From Methylorubrum zatmanii (lineage in GTDB: Bacteria > Pseudomonadota > Alphaproteobacteria > Rhizobiales > Beijerinckiaceae), in contig NZ_NKUI01000126.1 of the NCBI RefSeq assembly GCF_014845115.1, positions 1-40,200 on the forward strand: 40,200 nt of DNA, given 5' to 3'. Position numbers and translations under genes: made by a program. The stretch's first letter is position 1, and every line of letters begins with the position of its first letter. A model generated the notes under the pieces. The model made no database searches, was not told where the DNA came from, and saw only the letters and a list, made by a program, of their open reading frames with translations. Positions 1 through 8,826 of this stretch are shown here, one piece after another.

Positions 1-442
1 CGGCGATGCCGAGGGCGGCGGGGGACGGGCCGAGGATCGCCCGGCCGGAGCGGGCGAGGCAGCGCCAGACCACCGGGTTGACCTCCCGGCAGACCTCGCC
101 GCTGCGGAAACGGCCGTCCAGGCTGAAGGGCACGATGGCGCCGGAGACGGGCGGGCGCTTGAGGGCTTCCGCCGGAATGTAGAACCCGTCGAAGGGCGGA
201 CCGCCGGCCGCGGCCAGGGCGGCATGGACCCGGGCCAGCGCCTCGGTCGCCTCCGGCGTCGGCTCCGCATCGTGGAGGGCGACGAAATCGATGTCGCTGA
301 GCCCCGAGCGGTAATCGCCGAGGGCGATCGACCCGACGAGGTAGAGGCCGCGCAGGCGCGGTGCCCCCTCGCTGGCGGTGAGGCCGAGGAAGCGGTCGAT
401 CACGCGGGCGACATCGACCCGCAACGGCGCACGCCGGCTCAT
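1..442 (-). CDS. Nucleotidyltransferase-domain protein (partial, C-terminus off window)
   Basis: I read this directly from the minus strand; the gene runs off the left edge after about 147 codons. Residues ~33-52 carry the nucleotidyltransferase signature GS-x3-GD-x6-SDIDF, the metal-binding loop of the pol-beta superfamily, in a form close to the AadA/ANT(3'')-like proteins. In that family the enzyme transfers a nucleotide to a small molecule, but many chromosomal homologues have no known substrate. The ATG overlaps the queA stop (ATGA at 439-442), so the two are probably translationally coupled. A GGAG lies about 9 nt upstream, inside queA. Calling it a resistance gene would go beyond the evidence, because the C-terminal helical domain that helps define substrate is not in the window. 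Confidence 0.72.
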   Translation of the reverse strand, partial: MSRRAPLRVDVARVIDRFLGLTASEGAPRLRGLYLVGSIALGDYRSGLSDIDFVALHDAEPTPEATEALARVHAALAAAGGPPFDGFYIPAEALKRPPVSGAIVPFSLDGRFRSGEVCREVNPVVWRCLARSGRAILGPSPAALGIA

Positions 443-1533
443 TCTGCACGCTCCGGAAACAGCAGGCTCGCATCGCCGTAGGAGTAGAAGCGATAGCCTG
501 AGGTGATCGCGTGGGCATAGGCCGCCCGCATGGTGTCGAGGCCGGAGAAGGCCGAGACCAGCATGAACAGGGTCGAGCGCGGCAGGTGGAAGTTCGTCAC
601 CAGGGCATCGACCGCGCGGAAACGGTAGCCCGGCGTGATGAAGATGTCGGTGGCGCCGGAGAAGGGGTGGATCGTGCCATCGGGCGCCGCCGCGCTCTCC
701 AGGAGCCGCAGGGCCGTGGTGCCGACCGCGACGATCCGGTTGCCCCGCGCCCGAACGGCGTTGAGCCGCGCGGCGGTGGCGGCTTCGAGGATGCCGATTT
801 CGGCGTGCATGCGGTGGGCCTCGGTATCCTCGGCCTTCACCGGCATGAAGGTGCCGGCCCCGACATGCAGGGTGACATGGATGCGCTCGATCCCCGCCGC
901 ATCGATGCCGGCCAGCAGTGCGTCGGAAAAGTGCAGGCCGGCGGTGGGGGCGGCGACCGCCCCGGGCTCGCGGGCATAGACGGTCTGGTAATCGGTGGTG
1001 TCCTGCGCATCGGTCGGGCGCTTGCCGGCGATGTAGGGGGGCAGCGGCAGGGCGCCCAACGCCGCGATGGCCTCGTCGAGGGCGGGGCCGGAGAGGTCGA
1101 AGCGCAGCAGGATCTCGCCGCCCTCCCCCTTCTCCTCCACCGTCGCGTCGAGCCCGGCCAGGGCGCAGACCTCACTGAACCCCTCGCCGTCTCCGCCGAA
1201 ACGGATGCGGTCGCCGGGGGCGAGGCGCTTGGCGGGGCGGGCGAAGGCGCGCCAGCGGTCCGGGGCCTCGCGCAGGTGCAGCATCGCCTCGCAGCGCTGG
1301 CCCGATCCGCCCGGCCGGTGGCGAGTGCCGGAGAGCCGCGCCGGGATCACCCGCGTATCGTTGAAGACGAGGGCGTCGCCGGGGGTGAGCAGGCTGGCTA
1401 AGTCGCGCACGCCGCGATCCGCCAGGGGCTCGCCGGGGCGTACCACGAGCAGGCGGCTCGCGTCGCGCGGGCTCGCGGGCCGCAGCGCGATCGCGTCGTC
1501 CGGCAAGTCGAAATCGAACAGGTCCACGCGCAT
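439..1533 (-). CDS. queA: tRNA preQ1(34) S-adenosylmethionine ribosyltransferase-isomerase
   Basis: QueA transfers and isomerises the ribosyl group of SAM onto preQ1 at tRNA position 34 to give epoxyqueuosine, a late step of queuosine synthesis in the cytosol. The 364-aa product is close to the usual family length. It begins with the typical [12 protein letters not shown]-terminus and contains the family blocks [15 protein letters not shown], the AAPTAGLHF segment, a [16 protein letters not shown] segment (here [12 protein letters not shown]) and the C-terminal [19 protein letters not shown]. It starts 90 nt from, and divergent to, the FAD monooxygenase at 1624, and its stop overlaps the start of the downstream nucleotidyltransferase. 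The usual neighbour tgt is not in this window. Confidence 0.96.
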   Translation of the reverse strand: MRVDLFDFDLPDDAIALRPASPRDASRLLVVRPGEPLADRGVRDLASLLTPGDALVFNDTRVIPARLSGTRHRPGGSGQRCEAMLHLREAPDRWRAFARPAKRLAPGDRIRFGGDGEGFSEVCALAGLDATVEEKGEGGEILLRFDLSGPALDEAIAALGALPLPPYIAGKRPTDAQDTTDYQTVYAREPGAVAAPTAGLHFSDALLAGIDAAGIERIHVTLHVGAGTFMPVKAEDTEAHRMHAEIGILEAATAARLNAVRARGNRIVAVGTTALRLLESAAAPDGTIHPFSGATDIFITPGYRFRAVDALVTNFHLPRSTLFMLVSAFSGLDTMRAAYAHAITSGYRFYSYGDASLLFPERAE

Positions 1534-1623
1534 GGAGCGCCATCAGCACGGATGGGCGCGCGACGCAAATGGCGGATTGATCCAGGCCGCCGCCGGGCGC
1601 AGCATGAAGCCGGAGGAAGGCCG

Positions 1624-3084
1624 ATGCGGGAGGTCCTCATCGTCGGCGCCGGGCCGGTCGGCCTGACGCTCGCCTGCGAGCTGGCGCGCTACCGCGTCGG
1701 CGTCCGGCTGATCGACCGCAGCCTGCGCGCGACGCAGACCTCGAAGGCCCTGGTGGTCTGGTCGCGCACCCTCGAACTCATGGACCGGATGGGCTGCACC
1801 GCCGCCTTCCTCGCCGCCGGCCTGCGCGCCCGGGGCGTCACCCTGCGCAGCGGCGGCCGGGTGCTCGGCCACGTGGATTTCTCCGGCATCGCCAGCCCCT
1901 ACGCCTTCGGCCTGATGATCCCGCAGTGCGAGACGGAGCGGTTGCTGACGGAGCACCTGCGGAGCCTGGGCGGCGCGGTCGAGCGCGGCATCGAACTGGT
2001 CGCCTTCTCGCGGGGAGCCGATGCCGTCGAGGCGGAACTGCGCCACGTCGACGGCCGGGTGGAGCGGGTGACGACGCCCTTCCTGATCGGCTGCGACGGC
2101 GCCCACAGCGCCGTCCGCCACAGGCTCGATCTGCCCTTCGGCGGTTCGGCCCAGGGCGACGAATGGCTGCTCGCCGATATCCGCGTCGACGGCGCGGGCG
2201 CTCCGCCCGGCGACGAGGTATCGGTCTATCTGCACCGGGACGGTCCCTTCGTGATCTTCCCGATTCCCGGTGGCCGGGCGCGGGTCGTCGCCACCATCGG
2301 CCGCGCGGAGGACAGGCCGAGGCCCGATCCGACCCTCGCCGAGGTGCAGGCGCTGGTGAGGGCGCGGGCCGGCCCCGGCATCCGGGTTTCGGATCCGGTC
2401 TGGCTCAGCCATTTCCGCATCCACGAGCGCAAGGTGTCCGAGTACCGGCGCGGACGGGTGTTCCTCGCGGGAGACGCCGCGCATATCCACAGCCCGGCCG
2501 GCGGGCAGGGCATGAATACCGGCATGCAGGATGCGGTGAACCTCGCCTGGAAACTCGCGGCGGTGCTGCGGGCCGAGGCCGCGCCCGCGCTGCTCGACAG
2601 CTACAGCCCGGAACGCAACGCCGTCGGCGAGACGGTGCTGCGCAATGCCGGGCGGCTCACGGCCATGGCGACCCTCACCCATCCGCTCGCCCAGGTCCTC
2701 CGCAACGGGGCGCTGCGGGCGCTGCTCGGCCTCGGAGCCGTCCGCGCCGGGATGGTCACGACGATGAGCGAGATCGGGATCGGCTATCCCGCCTCTCCGC
2801 TCTCCGCCGGACGCGGCGCCGGGCGACGCTGGCCGCCGGAGCGTGCCGCCGGCCCGCCGCCGGGGGCCGGCACCGATCCGCGCTTCGTCCTCTACACGGC
2901 CGACGCGGCGGGCGGGGCCGCCCTGGCCGCCCGCTTCCCGACCCTGGTCGAGCCGCTGCCCCGCCCGGCCCCGGAGCCGGGGCGCCTGCATCTCGTGCGG
3001 CCCGACGGCTATGTCGGCCTCGCCGCGCAGGCCGATGCCTGGGAGGAGGCCGGGCGATATCTCGGTGCGCTGGCGCCGGCTTGA
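1624..3084 (+). CDS. FAD-dependent monooxygenase (PheA/TfdB-MhpA type)
   Basis: This is a group A flavoprotein hydroxylase of 486 aa. Such enzymes use NAD(P)H and O2 to hydroxylate aromatic or polyketide-like rings; the substrate cannot be read from the sequence. Visible motifs are the N-terminal Rossmann loop GAGPVG (residues ~8-13), the GCDGAHSAVR motif (~157-166) that contacts both cofactors, and the FAD ribityl-binding GD motif RVFLAGDAAHIHSPAGGQG (~279-297). The C-terminal ~70 residues look like the thioredoxin-like tail of phenol hydroxylase relatives. I prefer the ATG at 1624 to an in-frame ATG at 1552 because a strong GGAGGAAGG sits just upstream and the Rossmann strand begins at residue 3. 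It appears monocistronic or loosely linked to the 82-aa gene 71 nt downstream. Confidence 0.88.
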   Translation: MREVLIVGAGPVGLTLACELARYRVGVRLIDRSLRATQTSKALVVWSRTLELMDRMGCTAAFLAAGLRARGVTLRSGGRVLGHVDFSGIASPYAFGLMIPQCETERLLTEHLRSLGGAVERGIELVAFSRGADAVEAELRHVDGRVERVTTPFLIGCDGAHSAVRHRLDLPFGGSAQGDEWLLADIRVDGAGAPPGDEVSVYLHRDGPFVIFPIPGGRARVVATIGRAEDRPRPDPTLAEVQALVRARAGPGIRVSDPVWLSHFRIHERKVSEYRRGRVFLAGDAAHIHSPAGGQGMNTGMQDAVNLAWKLAAVLRAEAAPALLDSYSPERNAVGETVLRNAGRLTAMATLTHPLAQVLRNGALRALLGLGAVRAGMVTTMSEIGIGYPASPLSAGRGAGRRWPPERAAGPPPGAGTDPRFVLYTADAAGGAALAARFPTLVEPLPRPAPEPGRLHLVRPDGYVGLAAQADAWEEAGRYLGALAPA

Positions 3085-3155
3085 GCGGAAATATTGCAGC
3101 CGAGGCCGCTCCTCATGCGTTGAATCCTCGATACCAAAGGAGGATCCGTCCCGAT

Positions 3156-3404
3156 ATGAAGTGGTTCGCCCTGCGCCCGCGCGATCCCGCCGATCCGCGC
3201 TGGCCTCTGCCCGAGACGCCGCAGATCACCCTCAAGGCCGAGGATGCGGACGATGCCCGCCGCCGCTTCGAGGAGGCCTATCCGAGCGAGCCCTTCGGCA
3301 CGCCGGCCCATCCGACCGGTGAGGTCGGGCCCGGCAGCTTCCGCGGCGACGCTCAGGCGCTGGTGGTCGAGGAGACCGACACGCCGCCGGCGCCGGAGGC
3401 ATGA
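3156..3404 (+). CDS. Small hypothetical protein (82 aa)
   Basis: The product is a soluble, acidic 82-aa protein starting MKWFALRPRDP, with no signal peptide or membrane segment. A strong AAAGGAGG at 3136-3143 precedes the ATG at a somewhat long spacing. Proline-rich stretches flank an EDADDARRRFEEAYP helix in the middle. I do not recognise a family. It follows the monooxygenase by 71 nt on the same strand and could be co-transcribed with it. Codon use is strongly GC3-biased like its neighbours, which supports it as a real gene. Confidence 0.6.
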   Translation: MKWFALRPRDPADPRWPLPETPQITLKAEDADDARRRFEEAYPSEPFGTPAHPTGEVGPGSFRGDAQALVVEETDTPPAPEA

Positions 3405-3543
3405 ACCTGAGGAATATCATCCACCGGCACTTTCCACGGTCATGAGGCCCTGGAAGACAGTATAGGTTGTTGTCCAGGGATATTGTCTCCATGCAAGCCG
3501 GTGAGAACGCCCCGCGCGACCATCTTCCGAGAGTGGCCTTGCG

Positions 3544-3810
3544 ATGACCGACGCCGGCAAGAAACCGCTGTCCAAGAAACCGCTGCCCGAGACCCTCGAC
3601 GCGCAATTGCTGCGGTATTGGGAGAGGGAGGCGAGCCGGTTCGACGGCCTCGCCGCTCAGGCGAGCTTCGCCTGGATCGCCCGCAGCTATGCCCGCAAGG
3701 CGCAACGCGCCCGCGAGAGGGCCGAGCGGGCCCGTGCCAAGGAGATCGCCCGCGGGCGCCTCCCCGCCTCCGGAGCGGCGGAGGATCCGGCGGGCGATAG
3801 CTTGGGCTAA
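3544..3810 (+). CDS. Small basic hypothetical protein (88 aa)
   Basis: This 88-aa protein is lysine-, arginine- and alanine-rich. A Lys/Pro-rich N-terminus (residues 1-19) is followed by a long, probably helical segment (~20-75) with many Arg, Ala and Glu residues. No domain is recognised and no secretion signal is visible. The ribosome-binding site is weak (GAGAGTGGCC), so the start is uncertain. It lies 72 nt upstream of the CDF transporter on the same strand. The amphipathic, highly charged helix could mediate nucleic-acid or protein binding, but that is only a guess. Confidence 0.5.
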   Translation: MTDAGKKPLSKKPLPETLDAQLLRYWEREASRFDGLAAQASFAWIARSYARKAQRARERAERARAKEIARGRLPASGAAEDPAGDSLG

Positions 3811-3882
3811 GACCTTTGCCGTGGCCTTCCGGTCGGGCGGATCGTAAGGGCGGGCCATCCCGTCCCACCCCCGCGATTCCGA

Positions 3883-4770
3883 ATGACTGGTACTGAAAAG
3901 GCCGCCCTGGCGAGCGCCGGCGTGGGCGTCGTCGTCACCGCGCTCAAATTCGCCGCCTATTGGCTCACCGGCAGCCTCGCGCTCTATTCCGACGCGCTGG
4001 AAAGCATCATCAACGTGGTGGCGGCGGCCTGCGCCTTCCTCGCCGTGCGTGTCGCGGCGCAGCCCGCCGACGACGATCACCCCTACGGCCACCACAAGGC
4101 CGAGTATTTCTCGGCGGTGATCGAGGGCGCCCTCGTCATCGTCGCAGCCCTGCTGATCCTGCGCGAGGCCTATCTCGGCATCCTCGATCCGAAGCCCCTC
4201 GACGCGCCCGCGCTGGGCCTCGCCGTCAACGGGGTCGCCACGGTGATCAATGCCGCCTGGGCGATGCTGCTGTTCCGGCGCGGCCGGCGGCTGCGCTCAC
4301 CCGCCCTGATCGCGGATGCCCGCCACATCGTCTCCGATGTGGTGACCTCCGGCGGCGTCCTCGTCGGCGTCGGGCTCGTCCTCGCCACCGGCGTGCTGGT
4401 GCTCGATCCCCTGGTGGCCGGCTTGGTCGCCCTCAACATCCTGTGGTCGGGCTGGACGATGGTGCGCGATTCGGTCAACGGCCTGATGGACCAGGCCGCC
4501 GCCCCCGAGATGATCGCGAACATCCGCCGCCTGATCTCGCATCATGGCGAGGGCGCGCTGGAAGCGCACGACGTCCGCACCCGCCACGCCGGCAGCGCGA
4601 CCTTCATCGACTTCCACCTGGTCGTCCCGGGCGAGATGACGGTGTCCGAATCCCACGCGATCTGCGACCGGCTGGAACAGGTGATCGAGGCGGAGATCGA
4701 GGGCGCGGTGGTGGTGATCCATGTCGAGCCGGGCGACGAGGCCAAGCAGCGCGGCGTGCCGGTGATCTGA
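3883..4770 (+). CDS. Cation diffusion facilitator (CDF) family metal transporter
   Basis: CDF proteins are inner-membrane antiporters that export divalent metals such as Zn, Fe, Co or Mn. The 295-aa length is typical. The N-terminal ~200 residues contain about six membrane segments with the family metal-site pieces: YSDALES in TM2, the HPYGHHKAEYFSA loop, and HIVSD (HxxxD) in TM5. The C-terminal ~90 residues are the soluble ferredoxin-like regulatory domain (HDVRTRHAG...FIDFHLVVPGEMTVSESH). The first metal-site acidic pair is Asp/Glu in a SDALES context rather than the DxxxD of FieF, so metal specificity cannot be assigned. The gene converges on the 58-aa membrane protein at 4821, with a short palindromic repeat remnant between the stops. 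Confidence 0.92.
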   Translation: MTGTEKAALASAGVGVVVTALKFAAYWLTGSLALYSDALESIINVVAAACAFLAVRVAAQPADDDHPYGHHKAEYFSAVIEGALVIVAALLILREAYLGILDPKPLDAPALGLAVNGVATVINAAWAMLLFRRGRRLRSPALIADARHIVSDVVTSGGVLVGVGLVLATGVLVLDPLVAGLVALNILWSGWTMVRDSVNGLMDQAAAPEMIANIRRLISHHGEGALEAHDVRTRHAGSATFIDFHLVVPGEMTVSESHAICDRLEQVIEAEIEGAVVVIHVEPGDEAKQRGVPVI

Positions 4771-4823
4771 TCCCGCTTCAGACGACCGCGATCGATCCCT
4801 TCGGAATGGCGGCCACCGTATCA
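4768..4823. repeat. Degenerate copy of dispersed convergent-gene palindrome (reverse orientation)
   Basis: The whole 56-bp space between the convergent stop codons of the CDF gene and the 58-aa membrane protein looks like a shortened, inverted copy of the element found at 11842, 17430, 34708 and 40080. Positions 4792-4812 match, in reverse complement, the CGCCATCCCGAAGGGATCGA core with one change. Positions 4817-4823 read CGTATCA, so on the minus strand the small gene's stop codon is the TGA of TGATACGG, exactly as in the other copies. Confidence 0.6.
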
Positions 4824-4997
4824 GCCTCGGCGCCGCTGCACCCAGTAGGCGGCGAGCCCCGCCGCCAGCGGGCTCGCGGCGAGGAGGAAGCCCGCGACCT
4901 TCCAGGTCGGGCCCTCGGTCAGCATCAGGGCGAGCCCGGTCACCGTCAGACCGGTGATGGCGAGGGCGACGCCCGTGGGATGGCGTGCCCAGTTCAT
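4821..4997 (-). CDS. Small two-helix membrane protein (58 aa)
   Basis: The 58-aa product has two hydrophobic segments (about residues 9-26 and 33-52) separated by a short EGPTWK loop, and it ends with a basic WVQRRRG tail. That fits a hairpin inner-membrane protein with cytoplasmic ends. Its ATG overlaps the stop of the PepSY-TM gene (ATGA at 4994-4997), which implies coupled translation and suggests it is an accessory subunit of that protein. No family is recognised. The stop codon lies in a TGATACGG repeat end. Confidence 0.65.
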   Translation of the reverse strand: MNWARHPTGVALAITGLTVTGLALMLTEGPTWKVAGFLLAASPLAAGLAAYWVQRRRG

Positions 4998-6178
4998 GCG
5001 GTCTGCCTCGCCCTGCGGCTCGGGCGGCGGGCGAACCACAGCCATGCCCCGTTGGCGGTGATGAACAGCGTGAACCACGCGCAGGCCGTCCAGAACAGCT
5101 TCAGGGGCAGTCCGCCGTAATCGCCGAAATGCAGCGGTTGCGAGAGCTGGGTCACCACGAGATACCAGGGCAGCGTCGCGATCTCGGCCACCCGCCCATC
5201 GGCGGCATCCACCAGGGCGATCTCGAAGAGCCGCTTCTGCAAGCCCTCGGGGCCGACGAGCAGCACCGTGAAATGCCGCTGCGTGGAGAAGGCGCTGCCG
5301 GGATAGAGCATCAGACTGGTGCGCCATCCGGGCTTGGCCGTCTCCGCCGCGGCGCGGACCGCATCGACGGAGGCACCCTCCCCCGTCACCGGCCTGTCGG
5401 CGCCGTAGGTTGCCGCGAGGCGCCGCAGCTCGGTGGCCTGCCAGACCTTCAGGGCGATGTCGCCGAGCGCCAGCGTCACGCCGGTGGCGCTGACGAGGAG
5501 GGCCCAGCCAAGGGTCACGGTGCCGATGAAGGTGTGCAGGTCGCGCTGGCGCAGGCGCTCGCCCCGTCCGCGCCGGATCATGCCGAAGGCGAGCCCCTTG
5601 ATGAAGGGGCCGTAGATCACGATCCCGGTGACGAGGCAGATCACCACGAGCAGGGCCACCACCCCGCCGGCAAGTTCGCCCGGCAGCCCAAGGAACCAGT
5701 TGGCATGCAGGGTGAGGACGATGCCCGTCGGCGTGGAGCGGGGATCGGGCGCCTCGACCGGCGTGCCGCGGAAGCGGTCGAACACCATGGGCTTGGCGGT
5801 GTCGAACCCGCGTTCGCCCTGTTCCACCAAGCTGACGGTGACGCGCTCGGGGTGCTGCTGATCGAAGACCAGGGCCAGAGGATTCCGGCCGGGCATGGCC
5901 GCCGCCGCCAGGGCGGCGATCTCGGCGAGCGGCCGCTCCGCCGCGCCGGGGGGCGGTGCCTCGATCTGCGCCTCGTAGCCCAGGGCCTCGTCGATCTCCT
6001 CGTGGAAGATCAGGATCGTGCCGGTCAGGCAGAGGATCAGGAAGAACGGCGCGGCGATCAGCCCGGTCCAGCGATGCAGCCACAGCGAGAGGCGGAAAGC
6101 GCGCGAGGTGGTGAAGCGGCCGGCGGCCAGCGGCGTCGTGCCCGCTGTCCAGGTCCGCGGCGGGGCGTGGCGGGTCAC
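4994..6178 (-). CDS. PepSY-associated TM helix domain protein (putative iron/flavin reductase type)
   Basis: This protein is about 394 aa and matches the PepSY_TM family. A first membrane helix (LHRWTGLIAAPFFLILCLTGTILIFHEE, given in part) ends with the family's GTILIFHEEID motif. It is followed by a periplasmic PepSY-like region, a second and third helix pair (around GGVVALLVVICLVTGIVIYGP and LHTFIGTVTLGWALLVSATG) and a last C-terminal helix. Family members are often found with siderophore receptors and some act as inner-membrane ferric-siderophore reductases. No TonB receptor is seen here, so the role is inferred only. I prefer the GTG at 6178 (AAGGA at good spacing) over the upstream TTG at 6238. 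The downstream 58-aa gene is coupled through ATGA. Confidence 0.82.
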   Translation of the reverse strand: MTRHAPPRTWTAGTTPLAAGRFTTSRAFRLSLWLHRWTGLIAAPFFLILCLTGTILIFHEEIDEALGYEAQIEAPPPGAAERPLAEIAALAAAAMPGRNPLALVFDQQHPERVTVSLVEQGERGFDTAKPMVFDRFRGTPVEAPDPRSTPTGIVLTLHANWFLGLPGELAGGVVALLVVICLVTGIVIYGPFIKGLAFGMIRRGRGERLRQRDLHTFIGTVTLGWALLVSATGVTLALGDIALKVWQATELRRLAATYGADRPVTGEGASVDAVRAAAETAKPGWRTSLMLYPGSAFSTQRHFTVLLVGPEGLQKRLFEIALVDAADGRVAEIATLPWYLVVTQLSQPLHFGDYGGLPLKLFWTACAWFTLFITANGAWLWFARRPSRRARQTA

Positions 6179-6322
6179 ACCGTCAGTCCTTCCCGGGAAA
6201 TCGTCGTTCGACAGTGCGGGATCGGCCGGACTTTGCAACGGCTATGTTTTCGAATTGAAATGATTCGACACCGCTCCGCCGGGGGCGAGACGACGGCCCC
6301 GCCGCCCGGCTATAGGGAGCGG

Positions 6323-7105
6323 ATGAAGCGGGTCTTCCTCACCACCACACCGAGCCACCGCAACGCCTACGACCTGTTCGAGGGGCGCTGGGCGAGCGAT
6401 CTCAGCGAACTCCTGCCCGAGCTGCCCGTGGGCGGCGGCCTGCCGGGCTTTCGGGCCGATCCGCGCCCGCGTCAGGCGGCCGAAGTCCTGGGCCGCGGCG
6501 GGCGCTTCGACGGCTACGACATCCTCGAACTCGGGCCGCTGGAAGGCGCCCATACCTGCCAGCTCGAAGGGCTCGGCGCGAACAGCGTCACGGCGGTGGA
6601 ATCGAATTCGGAAGCCTTCCTGAAGTCGCTGATCGTCAAGAACATCGCCGGGCTCACCCGCTCGACCTTCCTGCTCGGCGACGTCAGCCGGCATCTCGCG
6701 GCGCCGGGGCCGCGCTACGACCTGATCTTCGCCTGCGGCATCCTCTACCACATGTTCGATCCGCTGGAGCTGATCCGGCTCGCCGCCGCCCGCTCCGACC
6801 GGCTGTTCCTCTGGACGCATTACTACGCCGCGCAGCCGCGCCTGCGCCGGCACGTGCCCCGCCCGGTCGAGCACGAGGGGATGCCGCTCACCCTGCACGA
6901 GCTGACCTATCGCGACCGCGGGCTCGCCACCTTCTGGGGCGGCAACCAGGGCAAGACCCGCTGGATGGAATTGCCGGACCTGATCCGGGTGCTCGCCCAT
7001 CATGGCTTGAGCGAGACGACGATCATCACCGACGACCCGGACTTCGTGAACGGTCCGGCCGTGACGCTCGCCGCGCGTCGGCCGGGCGCGTCATCACCGG
7101 CTTGA
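6323..7105 (+). CDS. Class I SAM-dependent methyltransferase
   Basis: The 260-aa product has a methyltransferase fold: motif [17 protein letters not shown] (~69-84), an acidic VE at the end of strand 2 (TAVESN, ~94-99), and a motif IV-like [15 protein letters not shown] (~135-149). The YHMFDP segment is typical of small-molecule methyltransferases related to the UbiE/methyltransf_11 group. The substrate is unknown. A GGGAG sits 7 nt before the ATG at 6323; an in-frame ATG at 6260 has no comparable site. It is divergent from the PepSY-TM gene. A possible TTG start of gatB overlaps its stop, but I think gatB starts later. Confidence 0.83.
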   Translation: MKRVFLTTTPSHRNAYDLFEGRWASDLSELLPELPVGGGLPGFRADPRPRQAAEVLGRGGRFDGYDILELGPLEGAHTCQLEGLGANSVTAVESNSEAFLKSLIVKNIAGLTRSTFLLGDVSRHLAAPGPRYDLIFACGILYHMFDPLELIRLAAARSDRLFLWTHYYAAQPRLRRHVPRPVEHEGMPLTLHELTYRDRGLATFWGGNQGKTRWMELPDLIRVLAHHGLSETTIITDDPDFVNGPAVTLAARRPGASSPA

Positions 7106-7179
7106 CCCGTCCCGCGCCCGCTCCCTACACACCGAGGAAAGGCGCCGATCCGGCGGCGCCGGCACCGAAGTCGAAGACC

Positions 7180-8652
7180 ATGACCGAGCACGTCGATCCG
7201 AAGAAGCTGATCAAGGGCGGCCTGCACGACTGGGAAGTCGTGATCGGCATGGAGATCCACGCCCAGGTCACGAGCCGCTCCAAGCTGTTCTCCGGCGCCT
7301 CGACCGCTTTCGGCGGCGAGCCCAACGATCACGTCTCGCTGGTCGATGCGGCCATGCCCGGCATGCTGCCGGTCATCAACGAGGAATGCGTCGCGCAGGC
7401 CGTGCGCACCGGCCTCGGCCTGAAGGCGAAGATCAATCTTCGCTCGGTGTTCGATCGCAAGAATTACTTCTACCCGGATCTGCCGCAGGGCTACCAGATC
7501 TCGCAGTACAAGGATCCGATCGTCGGCGAGGGCGAGGTGCTGGTCGATCTGCCGGATGGCGGATCGATCACCGTCGGCATCGAACGGCTGCATCTGGAGC
7601 AGGATGCCGGCAAGTCCCTGCACGATCAGGATCCGACCAAGAGCTTCGTCGATCTCAACCGCTCCGGCGTCGCGCTGATGGAGATCGTCTCCCGGCCCGA
7701 TCTGCGCTCGTCGGAGGAGGCCAAGGCCTATGTGACGAAGCTGCGCACGATCCTGCGTTATCTCGGCACCTGCGACGGCGACATGGAGAAGGGCAATCTC
7801 CGCGCCGACGTGAACGTTTCCGTGCGCCGCCCCGGCGAGCCGCTCGGCACCCGTTGCGAGATCAAGAACGTCAACTCGATCCGCTTCATCGGTCAGGCGA
7901 TCGAAACGGAGGCGCGCCGGCAGATCGCGATCCTGGAGGATGGCGGCAAGATCGATCAGGAGACCCGGCTGTTCGACCCGAGCAAGGGCGAGACCCGCTC
8001 CATGCGCTCGAAGGAAGAGGCGCACGATTACCGCTACTTCCCCGATCCGGACCTGCTGCCGCTCGAATTCGATCAGGCCTTCGTCGATGGTCTGGCCTCC
8101 GGCCTGCCGGAATTGCCGGACGCCAAGAAGGCCCGCTTCATCAAGGATTTCGGCCTCTCTCCCTACGATGCCGGGGTGCTCGTCGCCGAGCGCGCCTCCG
8201 CCGACTATTTCGAGGCGGTGGCCCGCGGCCGCGACGGCAAGGCGGCGGCCAACTGGGTCATCAACGAGCTGTTCGGGCGCCTCAACAAGGAGGGGCTCAC
8301 CATCGAGGAGACGCCGGTTTCCGCCGAGCAGCTCGGCACCATCGTCGATCTCATCGGCGAGGGCGTGATCTCCGGCAAGATCGCCAAGGATCTGTTCGAG
8401 ATCGTCTGGTCCGAGGGGGGCGATCCGCGCGCCGTCGTCGAGGCCCGCGGCATGAAGCAGGTCACCGATACCGGCGCCATCGAGGCGGCGATCGACGCGA
8501 TCATCGCCGCCAATCCCGACAAAGTGGAGCAGGCCAAAGCCAAGCCGACGCTGCTCGGCTGGTTCGTCGGCCAGACCATGAAGGCCACCGGCGGCAAGGC
8601 CAACCCGGCCGCCGTCAACGCCCTCCTGAAGGACAAGCTCGGCATCGAGTGA
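7180..8652 (+). CDS. gatB: Asp-tRNA(Asn)/Glu-tRNA(Gln) amidotransferase subunit B
   Basis: GatB is the tRNA-binding, kinase subunit of the GatCAB amidotransferase, which converts Glu-tRNA(Gln) and Asp-tRNA(Asn) to the amidated forms. Signature blocks are [12 protein letters not shown] (~16-27), the [16 protein letters not shown] block (~93-108), [14 protein letters not shown] (~172-185) and the YqeY/GatB C-terminal domain ([19 protein letters not shown]). From the ATG at 7180 the protein is 490 aa, the normal length. An in-frame TTG at 7102 would add 26 low-complexity residues overlapping the methyltransferase stop and is less likely. gatA and gatC are not in the window, as is common when gatB is unlinked. 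Confidence 0.96.
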   Translation: MTEHVDPKKLIKGGLHDWEVVIGMEIHAQVTSRSKLFSGASTAFGGEPNDHVSLVDAAMPGMLPVINEECVAQAVRTGLGLKAKINLRSVFDRKNYFYPDLPQGYQISQYKDPIVGEGEVLVDLPDGGSITVGIERLHLEQDAGKSLHDQDPTKSFVDLNRSGVALMEIVSRPDLRSSEEAKAYVTKLRTILRYLGTCDGDMEKGNLRADVNVSVRRPGEPLGTRCEIKNVNSIRFIGQAIETEARRQIAILEDGGKIDQETRLFDPSKGETRSMRSKEEAHDYRYFPDPDLLPLEFDQAFVDGLASGLPELPDAKKARFIKDFGLSPYDAGVLVAERASADYFEAVARGRDGKAAANWVINELFGRLNKEGLTIEETPVSAEQLGTIVDLIGEGVISGKIAKDLFEIVWSEGGDPRAVVEARGMKQVTDTGAIEAAIDAIIAANPDKVEQAKAKPTLLGWFVGQTMKATGGKANPAAVNALLKDKLGIE

Positions 8653-8666
8653 GCCTGCGGGGATCG

Positions 8667-8694
8667 GCCGGGGCGGCATCGCGCCCGTCCCGGC
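8667..8694 (+). terminator. Hairpin downstream of gatB (possible terminator)
   Basis: A 10-bp stem (GCCGGGGCGG with CCGTCCCGGC, one G-T pair) and an 8-nt loop begin 14 nt after the gatB stop. No T-tract follows, so intrinsic termination is uncertain; the hairpin may instead act as an mRNA 3' stabiliser. Confidence 0.4.
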
Positions 8695-8826
8695 TGTGAT
8701 CCAAAATCATCTTTGCGAGATTGTCCGAGCTGACATCGAGGCCGTTAACGTAGGACTCGGTCACATCGTTGCATGCCATCCCCCGAGGGAGCGTTCCCGT
8801 TGAGTCGCTTTGGGGGAAGGCGATCG

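Noticed and set aside
1..442. Aminoglycoside resistance gene
   Set aside because: Only the nucleotidyltransferase loop is seen, the protein is incomplete and many housekeeping homologues exist; a resistance call is not supported.
7102..7179. Extended gatB start at TTG 7102
   Set aside because: It would add 26 low-complexity residues and has no ribosome-binding site; the ATG at 7180 gives the normal length.
8744..8752. CtrA half-site (TTAAC) before the GGDEF-EAL gene
   Set aside because: No second TTAA is present at 7-bp spacing; single TTAA motifs also occur at 34167 and 35895 without partners.
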